Positions 7,602 to 13,442 of a DNA stretch of 19,616 nucleotides are shown in pieces. Source of the stretch: an uncultured Clostridia bacterium (lineage in GTDB: Bacteria > Bacillota > Clostridia > UBA1381); NCBI GenBank assembly GCA_934481375.1, contig CAKSPN010000015.1, forward strand, positions 1-19,616, written 5' to 3'. How positions within the stretch are numbered: the first letter of the stretch is position 1; every line of letters begins with the position of its first letter. Under the pieces are notes generated by a model. That model was not told the DNA's origin. It was given only the letters and a program-made list of their open reading frames with translations, and did not search any database. Made by a program: the position numbers and the translations under genes.

Positions 7602-8228
7602 TTATGCTTTAACGCCGTTTCTGATTGTTACAAGGCCGCCCTTGCTTCCCGGTACCGCACCCTTAACAAGAATCAGATTCTGTTCTGCGTCAACTTTTAC
7701 AACCTCTAAGTTCTGGATCGTTACCTTTTCAACACCCATATGTCCCGGAAGAACCTTGCCCTTTAAGACACGTCCCGGATTTGAACACATACCGAGTGAA
7801 CCGGAAACTCTCTGTGATTTTGAACCGTGAGTCATAGGTCCTCTGTGAAGACCGTGCTTCATCGGGCCGGCAAAGCCTTTACCCTTTGAAATACCGCTTA
7901 CGTCAACCTTTTCTCCGGCTGCGAAAATGTCAGCCTTGATTTCATCGCCAACGTTGAGTGACGAACAATCATCGAGCCTGAACTCTCTGACATACTTCTT
8001 ATTAGCAGTGTTTGCCTTTTTGAAATGACCCAACTGCGGTTTGTTAAGATGCTTGTCTTTAACTTCGCCGTAGCCAACCTGAACAGCTTCGTATCCGTCC
8101 GTTTCAACAGTCTTTTTCTGTGTAACGACACAGGGACCTGCCATAATAACGGTTACCGGAACAACAACTCCGCCTTCAGCAAAGATCTGAGTCATACCGA
8201 TCTTTGTTCCTAAAATTGCTTTCTCCAT
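7602..8228 (-). CDS. rplC: Ribosomal protein L3 (uL3)
   Basis: Assembly-initiating large-subunit protein that binds the 3' domain of 23S rRNA and extends an arm toward the peptidyl transferase centre. The 208-residue product begins MEKAILGTKIGMTQIFAEGG. Its arm region is GKGFAGPMKHGLHRGPMTHG (about residues 115-134), followed by a GRVLKGKVLPGHMG block. GGGAGG precedes the ATG by 9 nt. The 80-nt gap to rpsJ shows no clear hairpin or promoter. Confidence 0.98.
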   Translation of the reverse strand: MEKAILGTKIGMTQIFAEGGVVVPVTVIMAGPCVVTQKKTVETDGYEAVQVGYGEVKDKHLNKPQLGHFKKANTANKKYVREFRLDDCSSLNVGDEIKADIFAAGEKVDVSGISKGKGFAGPMKHGLHRGPMTHGSKSQRVSGSLGMCSNPGRVLKGKVLPGHMGVEKVTIQNLEVVKVDAEQNLILVKGAVPGSKGGLVTIRNGVKA

Positions 8229-8308
8229 GAGAAAATTCCTCCCTTTCAGTTATTGGTTTCCCTTACAGAAAACTTGACCTGCATCATAGTCAAAATCGAC
8301 TACTGCAC

Positions 8309-8623
8309 TTATTTCTGGATAACATCGATTTCCACGCCTGCGGGAAGATCTATTTTAACAAGAGCTTCCATTGTCTTAGCACCCGGAACAACAATGTCAA
8401 TCAATCTTTTGTGAGTTCTTCTTTCGAACTGCTCACGAGAATCCTTGTACTTATGAACCGCTCTCAAGATCGTGATTATTTCCTTATCTGTCGGAAGCGG
8501 AATAGGGCCTGAAACTTTAGCGCCTGTTCTCTTTGCGATTTCAACGATCTTTTCAGCGCTCTGATCAAGCACAACGTGATCATAAGCCTTTAATTTGATT
8601 CTGATTTTCTGGTTTGCTGCCAT
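8309..8623 (-). CDS. rpsJ: Ribosomal protein S10 (uS10, NusE)
   Basis: First gene of the operon. S10 is a 30S head protein that also acts as NusE in transcription antitermination with NusB. The start is MAANQKIRIKLKAYDHVVLD at 8623, giving 104 residues, close to the usual 102. The frame is open back to 8773, but those residues have no S10 character and run through the leader's terminator hairpin. AAGGAGGG lies 7 nt before the chosen ATG. The conserved RTGAKVSGPIPLPTDK (about residues 34-49) and REQFERRTHKRLIDI are present. Confidence 0.98.
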   Translation of the reverse strand: MAANQKIRIKLKAYDHVVLDQSAEKIVEIAKRTGAKVSGPIPLPTDKEIITILRAVHKYKDSREQFERRTHKRLIDIVVPGAKTMEALVKIDLPAGVEIDVIQK

Positions 8624-9019
8624 ACTTTTTCCCTCCTTATTTGAAATAGTGTTGTACTCTGCACGACAGCGCCTTAGAGAAAATTGCACACACCGCCGGG
8701 CGTTTCGCACCGCCCTCAAAATAAAACCCGAAAATAACCTATTTTCGGGCAGTAAAGTCAATTTTCGCCGCATTCCTCCTCTGAGCCAAAGCCATACCTT
8801 GCGTTCCGATGCATCTTAATTCAGACCGCAAAACGCCCATACCGCCGCATTGCCGCAGTCCGAGCCTCTTTGACGTTTACCCTTTTCACACAGGAGAAAA
8901 GAGCAGAAGAACAGTGTAGCGTGACTGTCGCCCGATTTCACGAATCGGACATTCTCCACGGAAAAACCGGCTGTAATAAGCCGCAACCTCCCGCTTCATC
9001 GTTTGTCAAGTGTCACAAC
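8624..9019 (-). ncRNA. Structured 5' leader of the S10 operon (candidate cis-regulatory RNA)
   Basis: About 395 nt separate the predicted transcription start from rpsJ, with no gene. In the transcript sense I see a series of helices: CGGCT/AGCCG (8983-8979 with 8972-8968); TGTC+CGATT with AATCG+GACA around a GGC bulge (8951-8943 with 8937-8926); and CTTTTC/GAAAAG (8901-8896 with 8887-8882). Two interleaved pairings form a possible pseudoknot: 8878-8872 with 8837-8831, and 8861-8855 with 8829-8823. A terminator follows (separate entry), then GGGCG/CGCCC (8715-8711 with 8702-8698). S10-operon leaders are known in E. coli. I believe a Clostridia rpsJ leader family has also been catalogued, but I cannot confirm a match here. 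The regulator is unknown. Confidence 0.7.
8718..8749 (-). terminator. Intrinsic terminator inside the S10 leader (attenuator candidate)
   Basis: A perfect 10-bp stem (CCCGAAAATA / TATTTTCGGG, loop of 3) is followed on the minus strand by TTTTATTTT. It lies about 95 nt before the rpsJ start and about 270 nt after the promoter, so it would stop the operon's own transcript. No gene upstream needs it, because the upstream operon already has terminators at 9143-9415. A copy of the 5' arm core, CGAAAAT, occurs at 8767-8761 and could pair with the 3' arm instead. Regulation by attenuation is an inference. Confidence 0.75.
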
Positions 9020-9025
9020 AGTAAT

Positions 9026-9054
9026 ATTATACAGTAATTGACACGATTTTGCAA
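9026..9054 (-). promoter_or_regulatory. Sigma-A promoter of the S10-spc operon
   Basis: On the minus strand, a -35 of TTGCAA (plus 9049-9054) and a perfect -10 of TATAAT (plus 9026-9031) are spaced by exactly 17 nt. Transcription would start near 9019. The 70 nt upstream (9055-9125) are very rich in A and T tracts and resemble an UP element, as expected for a strongly expressed ribosomal operon. No other promoter-like sequence lies closer to rpsJ that I can see. Confidence 0.8.
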
Positions 9055-9142
9055 GCTTTTTTACAAAAAAAATTCATTTATTTTTAAACAAATTTTAAGA
9101 AATTTTTATATAAATTTTGTTTATTTTTACCCGTGTTTTTAA

Positions 9143-9178
9143 GTAAAAATAATGCGGCGCCGTATCAAACAGCGCCGC
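9143..9178 (-). terminator. GC-rich terminator hairpin, distal end of transport operon (end of repeat copy A)
   Basis: A 7-bp GC-only stem, GCGGCGC/GCGCCGC (9154-9160 with 9172-9178), is followed on the minus strand by ATTATTTTTA. It closes the ABC transporter transcript before the S10 promoter and forms the last part of repeat copy A. Confidence 0.7.
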
Positions 9179-9251
9179 TCAGGCTGTAGACAAACCGTCT
9201 AAGGTTTGTCTGCTTTGTTATTGGGAGTTTGAGGCGCTAACCTCAAGTTTA
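9143..9251 (-). repeat. Dispersed intergenic element, copy A
   Basis: This element recurs, diverged, at 16605-16715. Read on the minus strand it holds: a 6-bp hairpin TTGAGG/CCTCAA (9246-9241 with 9234-9229); a linker containing AACAAAGC; a 9-bp hairpin AGACAAACC/GGTTTGTCT (9211-9203 with 9196-9188); and a GC-rich terminator hairpin. Over the roughly 62 nt that align without gaps, I count about ten differences between the copies. The 6-bp and 9-bp stems are identical while the loops differ. It lies downstream of the transporter operon. Confidence 0.75.
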
Positions 9252-9286
9252 AATCATTTCTGACGACAGGCGCATCAGAACCGGCT

Positions 9287-9345
9287 AAAATCAGAAGTTT
9301 CAGATTTTGACGCTTCAAAATCCAATCAACGGAACTTCTGATTTT
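9287..9345. repeat. Nested inverted repeat between transport and S10 operons
   Basis: An outer 13-bp inverted repeat (AAAATCAGAAGTT at 9287-9299 with AACTTCTGATTTT at 9333-9345) encloses a 7-bp stem with a CGCT tetraloop (ATTTTGA at 9304-9310, TCAAAAT at 9315-9321). On the plus strand it is followed by a T-run and on the minus strand by TTTT, so it could terminate in either direction. No plus-strand gene converges on it. Confidence 0.65.
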
Positions 9346-9361
9346 TTCATACAGTAGTTTT

Positions 9362-9415
9362 GAAAAAAGTGATATATCACTTTTTTCGCCTGTCGACAAT
9401 ATTTTGTCGACAGGC
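9362..9415 (-). terminator. Tandem palindromes; probable terminator of the lysine transporter operon
   Basis: Two perfect inverted repeats abut, starting 7 nt after the ATPase stop codon. The first (9388-9415) is 12 bp per arm, GCCTGTCGACAA with a 4-nt loop. The second (9362-9387) is a loop-free 26-bp palindrome centred on GTGATATATCAC, with six A and six T at its ends, so the transcript ends in a T-run. The second has the shape of a bidirectional intrinsic terminator. The first may be an RNA 3'-end stabiliser or a protein-binding site. Confidence 0.75.
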
Positions 9416-9422
9416 TCTATTC

Positions 9423-10160
9423 TTATTGGTTCATAAATCTTGATAAAAATGCCTGTGTTTCGGGCTTTTTCGGCGAGGTGAATATTTCCTCGGGCGTACC
9501 TTCTTCACAGATAACGCCGTCGTTCATAAACACGACGTGATTTGAAACGTCACGGGCAAAAGCCATTTCGTGCGTTACAATTATCATTGTAAGTCCTTCT
9601 TTGGCAATATTCTTTATAACCTCAAGGACTTCTCCGACCATCTGCGGATCGAGAGCCGAGGTCGGCTCGTCAAACAGGATTACATCGGGTTTCATCGCAA
9701 GTGCACGGGCAATTGCCACACGCTGTTTCTGACCGCCCGAAAGCTGTCTGGGTTTCGCATTGATATACGGAGCCATTCCTACCTTTTCAAGATAGTACAT
9801 AGCCTCTTTTTTCGCCGTTTCCTTATCGGCTTTGAGGACTTTTCTCTGTCCCACCATACAGTTTTTCAAAACCGTCATATTCTCAAACAGATTAAAGCTC
9901 TGGAAAACCATTTCAACCTTTGATCTGTATGCGGCAATCTTTTTTGTTTCAAGAATATTCTTCCCTTTATATATTATCTCTCCGCCGGTCGGCTCCTCAA
10001 GCAGATTGATGCATCTGAGCATCGTGGATTTTCCCGAACCCGATGAGCCTATTATACAGGTAACGTCACCGTGATTTACCGAGAAATTTATATCCTTTAA
10101 AACCTCGTTTTCGCCGAAGCTTTTCTTAAGACCTTTTATTTCTATTATCTTCTCGCTCAT
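9423..10160 (-). CDS. Amino-acid ABC transporter ATPase (probably lysine)
   Basis: Cytoplasmic ATPase of a polar-amino-acid importer of the GlnQ/HisP type, 245 residues, the normal size. Visible motifs are Walker A GSSGSGKST (38-46), the Q-loop Gln at 87, the signature LSGGQ (140-144), Walker B VILFDE (160-165) with the catalytic Glu, the D-loop SALD just after, and the H-loop His at 197. Its ATG overlaps the permease stop (ATGA), so the two are translated together. It is the last gene of a binding protein-permease-ATPase operon behind a lysine riboswitch. The family is certain; lysine as substrate is inferred from that riboswitch. Confidence 0.95.
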   Translation of the reverse strand: MSEKIIEIKGLKKSFGENEVLKDINFSVNHGDVTCIIGSSGSGKSTMLRCINLLEEPTGGEIIYKGKNILETKKIAAYRSKVEMVFQSFNLFENMTVLKNCMVGQRKVLKADKETAKKEAMYYLEKVGMAPYINAKPRQLSGGQKQRVAIARALAMKPDVILFDEPTSALDPQMVGEVLEVIKNIAKEGLTMIIVTHEMAFARDVSNHVVFMNDGVICEEGTPEEIFTSPKKPETQAFLSRFMNQ

Positions 10161-10927
10161 CTTGCGCCCTCCTCTGCCGTGAAGCTCTCGTCGGGCATGG
10201 TTGACGAATGATGTATTATGTAAGTAGCCGATCCGTCAATCTTACGTTCTATGAACTTCAGTATTCTTGTTATGGTAAACGTCAGTATGAAATAGATAAC
10301 GCACGCAACCACATATGTTTCAAATATAGACCATGTCATTTTTGAAATCTTTGCCGTAAAGAAATACAGCTCGGTTACGCCTATAACGTTAAGCACCGAC
10401 GTATCCTTTATATTAATGACAAACTCATTGCTTATCGCCGGCAGAATATTACGCATAGTCTGCGGCACAACAACGCACATCATTGTCTGCCAATGGCTCA
10501 TACCGATAGAATATGCGCCCTCGAACTGACCCTTGTCTATCGAAATAATACCGCCGCGCACAATCTCTGCCATATATGCGCCCGTGTTTATGGACACGAT
10601 AAAAATACCCGCAGGGATAAGCGGCAGAGTTTCTCCGTTGTTCATAAATGCGTAACCCCAGAAAATAACCATTGACTGAACCATCATAGGCGTTCCTCTG
10701 AACACTTCAACATATATGCTGATAATCACATTTACGATTTTCAAAAGAACTCTCACAAACGGATTTTTCGATTTCGGAATAGTTCTGATTATTCCCGTAA
10801 TAAGACCTATTACAAGACCTATAAGCGTTCCCGCAAGGGCGATAAGCATTGTATAGCCTATGCCCTGCAGAAAAAATCCTTTATATTTAATTGTTATATT
10901 TAATACTTCACTTAAAAACTTACCCAT
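10157..10927 (-). CDS. Amino-acid ABC transporter permease (probably lysine)
   Basis: Inner-membrane subunit of the importer, HisM/GlnP family, 256 residues. It has about five or six hydrophobic segments, starting at GIGYTMLIALAGTLIGLVIG, and the EVFRGTPMMVQ motif typical of the family near residues 74-84. The cytoplasmic EAA-type loop that contacts the ATPase is GAYSIGMSHWQTMMCVVVPQ followed by TMRNILPAI (about residues 137-165). A soluble tail of about 25 residues follows the last membrane segment. It starts 10 nt after the binding-protein gene and overlaps the ATPase gene by 4 nt. A single permease would act as a homodimer. Confidence 0.94.
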   Translation of the reverse strand: MGKFLSEVLNITIKYKGFFLQGIGYTMLIALAGTLIGLVIGLITGIIRTIPKSKNPFVRVLLKIVNVIISIYVEVFRGTPMMVQSMVIFWGYAFMNNGETLPLIPAGIFIVSINTGAYMAEIVRGGIISIDKGQFEGAYSIGMSHWQTMMCVVVPQTMRNILPAISNEFVINIKDTSVLNVIGVTELYFFTAKISKMTWSIFETYVVACVIYFILTFTITRILKFIERKIDGSATYIIHHSSTMPDESFTAEEGAR

Positions 10928-10937
10928 AGTTTTTCAA

Positions 10938-11771
10938 TTATTCCCCATCAGCCGGCGCAATCTTAACCATTTCCGACATAAGCTCTTTCTGAGCGGCTTC
11001 GTCAAAGCCTTCCAGTGCGCCGTTTATCTTATCCTTAAGTTCCGAACCTTTCTTAACGCCGACAGCTATGCTTACATCGTCATCGGCAACTTTAAATCCG
11101 GTATCGTTGTTCTTTAATGCCACATAGCCGTATGCGGGGTCTTCGATTACTGCCATTGCGGTAGGTTCTTCAGCAACATAGCCGTCGATTGTACCTGCGC
11201 CGAGAGCTATGAACATTGTTGAGAAGTCTGCAAGTTCGCTTACCTGTGCCTTTGTCTGCGATGAAAGAGCGTCGAGGTGGAATGTTCCCGACTGTGCGGC
11301 AATCTTCTTGCCGTCAAGGTCTGCGATAGTCTTAACGTCCGAAAGAGCGTCCTTCTTTGTTACTATAACAAGGTTTGAAGTATAGTAGTTATTTGAAAAG
11401 TCTATCTTTTCTTTTCTTTCGGCTGTCGGACTCATACCTGCTATAATCATATCAAGCTTTCCCGACTGAACGCCCGGAATAAGGCTGTCCCACTCATACG
11501 AATATATTTCAAGCTTTTTGCCGAGAGCGTCCGCAATCTTCTGTGCAACCTGAACGTCATAACCGTTTGTGTACATATTGTCCACATTCTTGATAGCGAT
11601 TGCGCCGTTTGAGTTATCCGCCTGCGACCAGTTGTACGGAGCATAGTTACATTCCATACCCACACGCAAAACGTCACTGTCCTGTGCCGTATCGGCTGTC
11701 TGCTTGTTTCCGCAGCCGGCAAAGCCTACCATTACCGCCATAGCCAGTAAAACCGAAATAATCTTTTTCAT
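10938..11771 (-). CDS. Amino-acid ABC transporter substrate-binding lipoprotein (probably lysine)
   Basis: Extracytoplasmic binding protein of the family-3 (SBP_bac_3) type, 277 residues. It has a lipoprotein signal: MKKIISVLLAMAVMVGFAGC, with the lipidated Cys at 20. The ligand-binding fold begins at VLRVGMECNYAPYNW (about residues 34-48), with the hinge region GKLDMIIAGMSPTAERKEKI (about residues 103-122), where the Arg that usually holds the ligand carboxylate is present. It is the first gene after the lysine riboswitch, with GGTGG about 7 nt before the ATG. The fold does not by itself prove lysine; the riboswitch is the evidence for that substrate. Confidence 0.94.
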   Translation of the reverse strand: MKKIISVLLAMAVMVGFAGCGNKQTADTAQDSDVLRVGMECNYAPYNWSQADNSNGAIAIKNVDNMYTNGYDVQVAQKIADALGKKLEIYSYEWDSLIPGVQSGKLDMIIAGMSPTAERKEKIDFSNNYYTSNLVIVTKKDALSDVKTIADLDGKKIAAQSGTFHLDALSSQTKAQVSELADFSTMFIALGAGTIDGYVAEEPTAMAVIEDPAYGYVALKNNDTGFKVADDDVSIAVGVKKGSELKDKINGALEGFDEAAQKELMSEMVKIAPADGE

Positions 11772-11802
11772 AAAACATTACCACCTTTTAAAAAATTTTA
11801 AT

Positions 11803-11849
11803 TAATAACAAAAGCCGTATGCGCTTAAATAGTCAAACACATACGGCTT
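11803..11849 (-). terminator. Riboswitch-controlled intrinsic terminator (expression platform)
   Basis: A 10-bp stem AAGCCGTATG/CATACGGCTT (11812-11821 with 11840-11849) is followed on the minus strand by TTTTGTTATT. It lies between the lysine aptamer and the binding-protein gene. A competing pairing is visible: GCGCTT at the 3' edge of the aptamer (plus 11876-11881) can pair with AAGCGC inside the terminator (plus 11821-11826). This suggests that lysine binding frees the terminator and switches the operon off. Confidence 0.85.
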
Positions 11850-11868
11850 AAACAAACCATATCTTAAA

Positions 11869-12037
11869 ACTACGGAAGCGCTTCACAAATGTGACAGTCT
11901 GCAGAATATTCTTCTGCAACCCAATATGCACCCCGGGCAAAGAGATGTATATTTCGGCGATATTTCCTTTCGCACTGCTCCGAATGCCTTTCGTTGCAAG
12001 CAATGCTACTGATAAGTACCGCACCTCAACCATTAGT
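11869..12037 (-). ncRNA. Lysine riboswitch (L-box) aptamer
   Basis: About 169 nt of transcript leader carries the L-box landmarks in order: P1 5' strand ACTAATGG (12037-12030), GAGGTGCGG (12027-12019), AGTA (12010-12007), GAAAGG and CGCCGAA (11959-11953), TTGGG (11924-11920), a 6-bp hairpin GCAGAA/TTCTGC, ACTGTCA (11898-11892), then GAAGCGCTT and the P1 3' strand CCGTAGT (11875-11869). These match the conserved core of B. subtilis lysC-type riboswitches as I know them. The element senses lysine and normally lowers expression of biosynthesis or uptake genes; here it precedes the ABC importer. Confidence 0.93.
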
Positions 12038-12065
12038 CAACTTTAATTAAATTCTATAATATAGT

Positions 12066-12094
12066 ATGTTATCACACTTTTTTTTGAATGTCAA
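12066..12094 (-). promoter_or_regulatory. Promoter of the riboswitch-lysine transporter operon
   Basis: A perfect -35 TTGACA (plus 12089-12094) lies 17 nt from a -10-like TAACAT (plus 12066-12071). Transcription would start near 12059, about 22 nt before the aptamer. The -35 is only 8 bases beyond the stop codon of the SPFH gene, and I see no terminator between them. Confidence 0.7.
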
Positions 12095-12102
12095 TACCTT
12101 TT

Positions 12103-13419
12103 TCAGATTTTATCGTTTTCATCGAACACATCGCCGCATTCGGGGCAGAATTTCGGCGGATTGGTCGGGTCTTCGGGTTTCCAGCCGCACTTATCGCATT
12201 GATATACCGGCGCACCCGACGGACGGGGTTTTCCGCAATTTTGACAGAACTTGCCCATATTCACCGCACCGCACGAACACGTCCAGCCCTCATTGCTCGG
12301 CTTGGGTTTTCCGCATTCCATACAGAACTTGCCCGTATTGCCGCCGTGTCCGCACGAACACGTCCATATATCGGCTGACGGCGCCGGAGCAGCCTGCTGC
12401 TGATTTTGAGCCATTGTATACAAATCAGCGGCATTTATTCCGCCGGCGTTCTGAGCCATATTCATACCGAAAAATCCGCCCATTGCGCCCATACCGCCCT
12501 GATTTGCGGCGGCGGTTTTCATTGCCTCGGTCTGTCCGCCGACTATTCTTGCCGCCGCCGTTGCGGCGTCGGTCGTCATTGCGGTTTCCTCCCATTCGGT
12601 CAGCTTCTTGCGCTGATCCTCGGGAATTGTTACCGAATTAAACGCTATCGAAACAACCTCTATACCTCTTTTGCCGCTCCAGTCGTGAGCAAGCTCCTCA
12701 CGGAGCGCCGCCGACACCTCTTTTGTGTGCGCCGGGATTTCGTAATACATAATGCGCTGTGCCGCTATTTTTGAAAGCGCAGGCTGAAGTGCGTCCATGA
12801 GCTCGCTGCGGAGCATTTCGTCTATCTGCGAACGCTCGTAATATTCACTCACGTTTCCGCTTACATTTGTATAGAACATTATCGGGTCGGATATTTTATA
12901 TGAAAAAACTCCGTTACATCTTAAATCCACCGACAGTTTGTAGCCGCGGTTTTCGTCCACGATTACACGAAACGGTATCGGTGACGCCGTTCCGAATTTG
13001 TTGCCCGTAATTTCTTTGGTATTAAAATAATACACACGCTGATCCTTGCCTGCGTCGCCGCCGAACGTGAAACGTCTGCCGACCTGCGCAAAGCTTCTCT
13101 TTATGTTCTCGCCGAGATTTCCGTAAAAAATACTCGGCTCGGTAGAATTATCGTATACAAACTCGCCCGGCTCGGCGCATATTTCCGCAATTTTTCCCTG
13201 ATCCACGATAATCATACACTGACCCTCGTTTATAGCGATAACCGAACCGTTTGAAATAACGTTATTCTCGCCCTTTTTGTTCGAGCTTCTGCCGCCCGTT
13301 CTTTTTTCGCCTTTTACTATCAGCAAATCGCTGTCTATCGACTCGCAGTAAAAATACTCTCTCCACTGATCCGCAAGCACACCGCCGAGCGCACCTGCTC
13401 CTGCCTTTAATAAACCCAT
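12103..13419 (-). CDS. SPFH-domain protein with three C-terminal zinc ribbons (YdjI-like)
   Basis: A 438-residue protein of the SPFH virion-core-like family. The SPFH/band-7 part spans about residues 25-280, with YCESIDSDLLIVKG near the start, YKLSVDLRCNGVFSYKISDP (160-179), a segment rich in charged helices, and FNSVTIPEDQRKKLTEWE. A Gly/Ala/Gln-rich linker (about 283-350) leads to three Cys4 ribbons: C354-C369, C381-C395 and C408-C428. No membrane segment is evident. In B. subtilis, YdjI is recruited to the membrane by YdjG and YdjH and itself recruits PspA. Homologues of YdjG and YdjH lie upstream here, with an SLH gene between. A role in membrane-stress response is inferred. Confidence 0.85.
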   Translation of the reverse strand: MGLLKAGAGALGGVLADQWREYFYCESIDSDLLIVKGEKRTGGRSSNKKGENNVISNGSVIAINEGQCMIIVDQGKIAEICAEPGEFVYDNSTEPSIFYGNLGENIKRSFAQVGRRFTFGGDAGKDQRVYYFNTKEITGNKFGTASPIPFRVIVDENRGYKLSVDLRCNGVFSYKISDPIMFYTNVSGNVSEYYERSQIDEMLRSELMDALQPALSKIAAQRIMYYEIPAHTKEVSAALREELAHDWSGKRGIEVVSIAFNSVTIPEDQRKKLTEWEETAMTTDAATAAARIVGGQTEAMKTAAANQGGMGAMGGFFGMNMAQNAGGINAADLYTMAQNQQQAAPAPSADIWTCSCGHGGNTGKFCMECGKPKPSNEGWTCSCGAVNMGKFCQNCGKPRPSGAPVYQCDKCGWKPEDPTNPPKFCPECGDVFDENDKI

Positions 13420-13442
13420 ATTGTTTTTCCGTCCTTTCTTTA

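Noticed and set aside
8624..8773. N-terminal extension of S10 by 50 residues
   Set aside because: It crosses the leader terminator hairpin, is unlike S10, and the start at 8623 has a consensus Shine-Dalgarno.
9199..9399. Open reading frame of 66 codons on the minus strand in the palindrome strip
   Set aside because: It is made of the inverted repeats themselves, has no clear ribosome binding site, and encodes nothing recognisable.
11848..12033. Open reading frame of 61 codons on the minus strand between the SPFH and binding-protein genes
   Set aside because: It lies almost wholly inside the lysine riboswitch, whose conserved motifs explain the sequence.
12066..12641. Plus-strand open frame of 191 codons, Arg/Pro/Ser-rich
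   Set aside because: It is the reverse of the SPFH gene's zinc-ribbon and Ala-rich coding region, has odd composition and no ribosome binding site.
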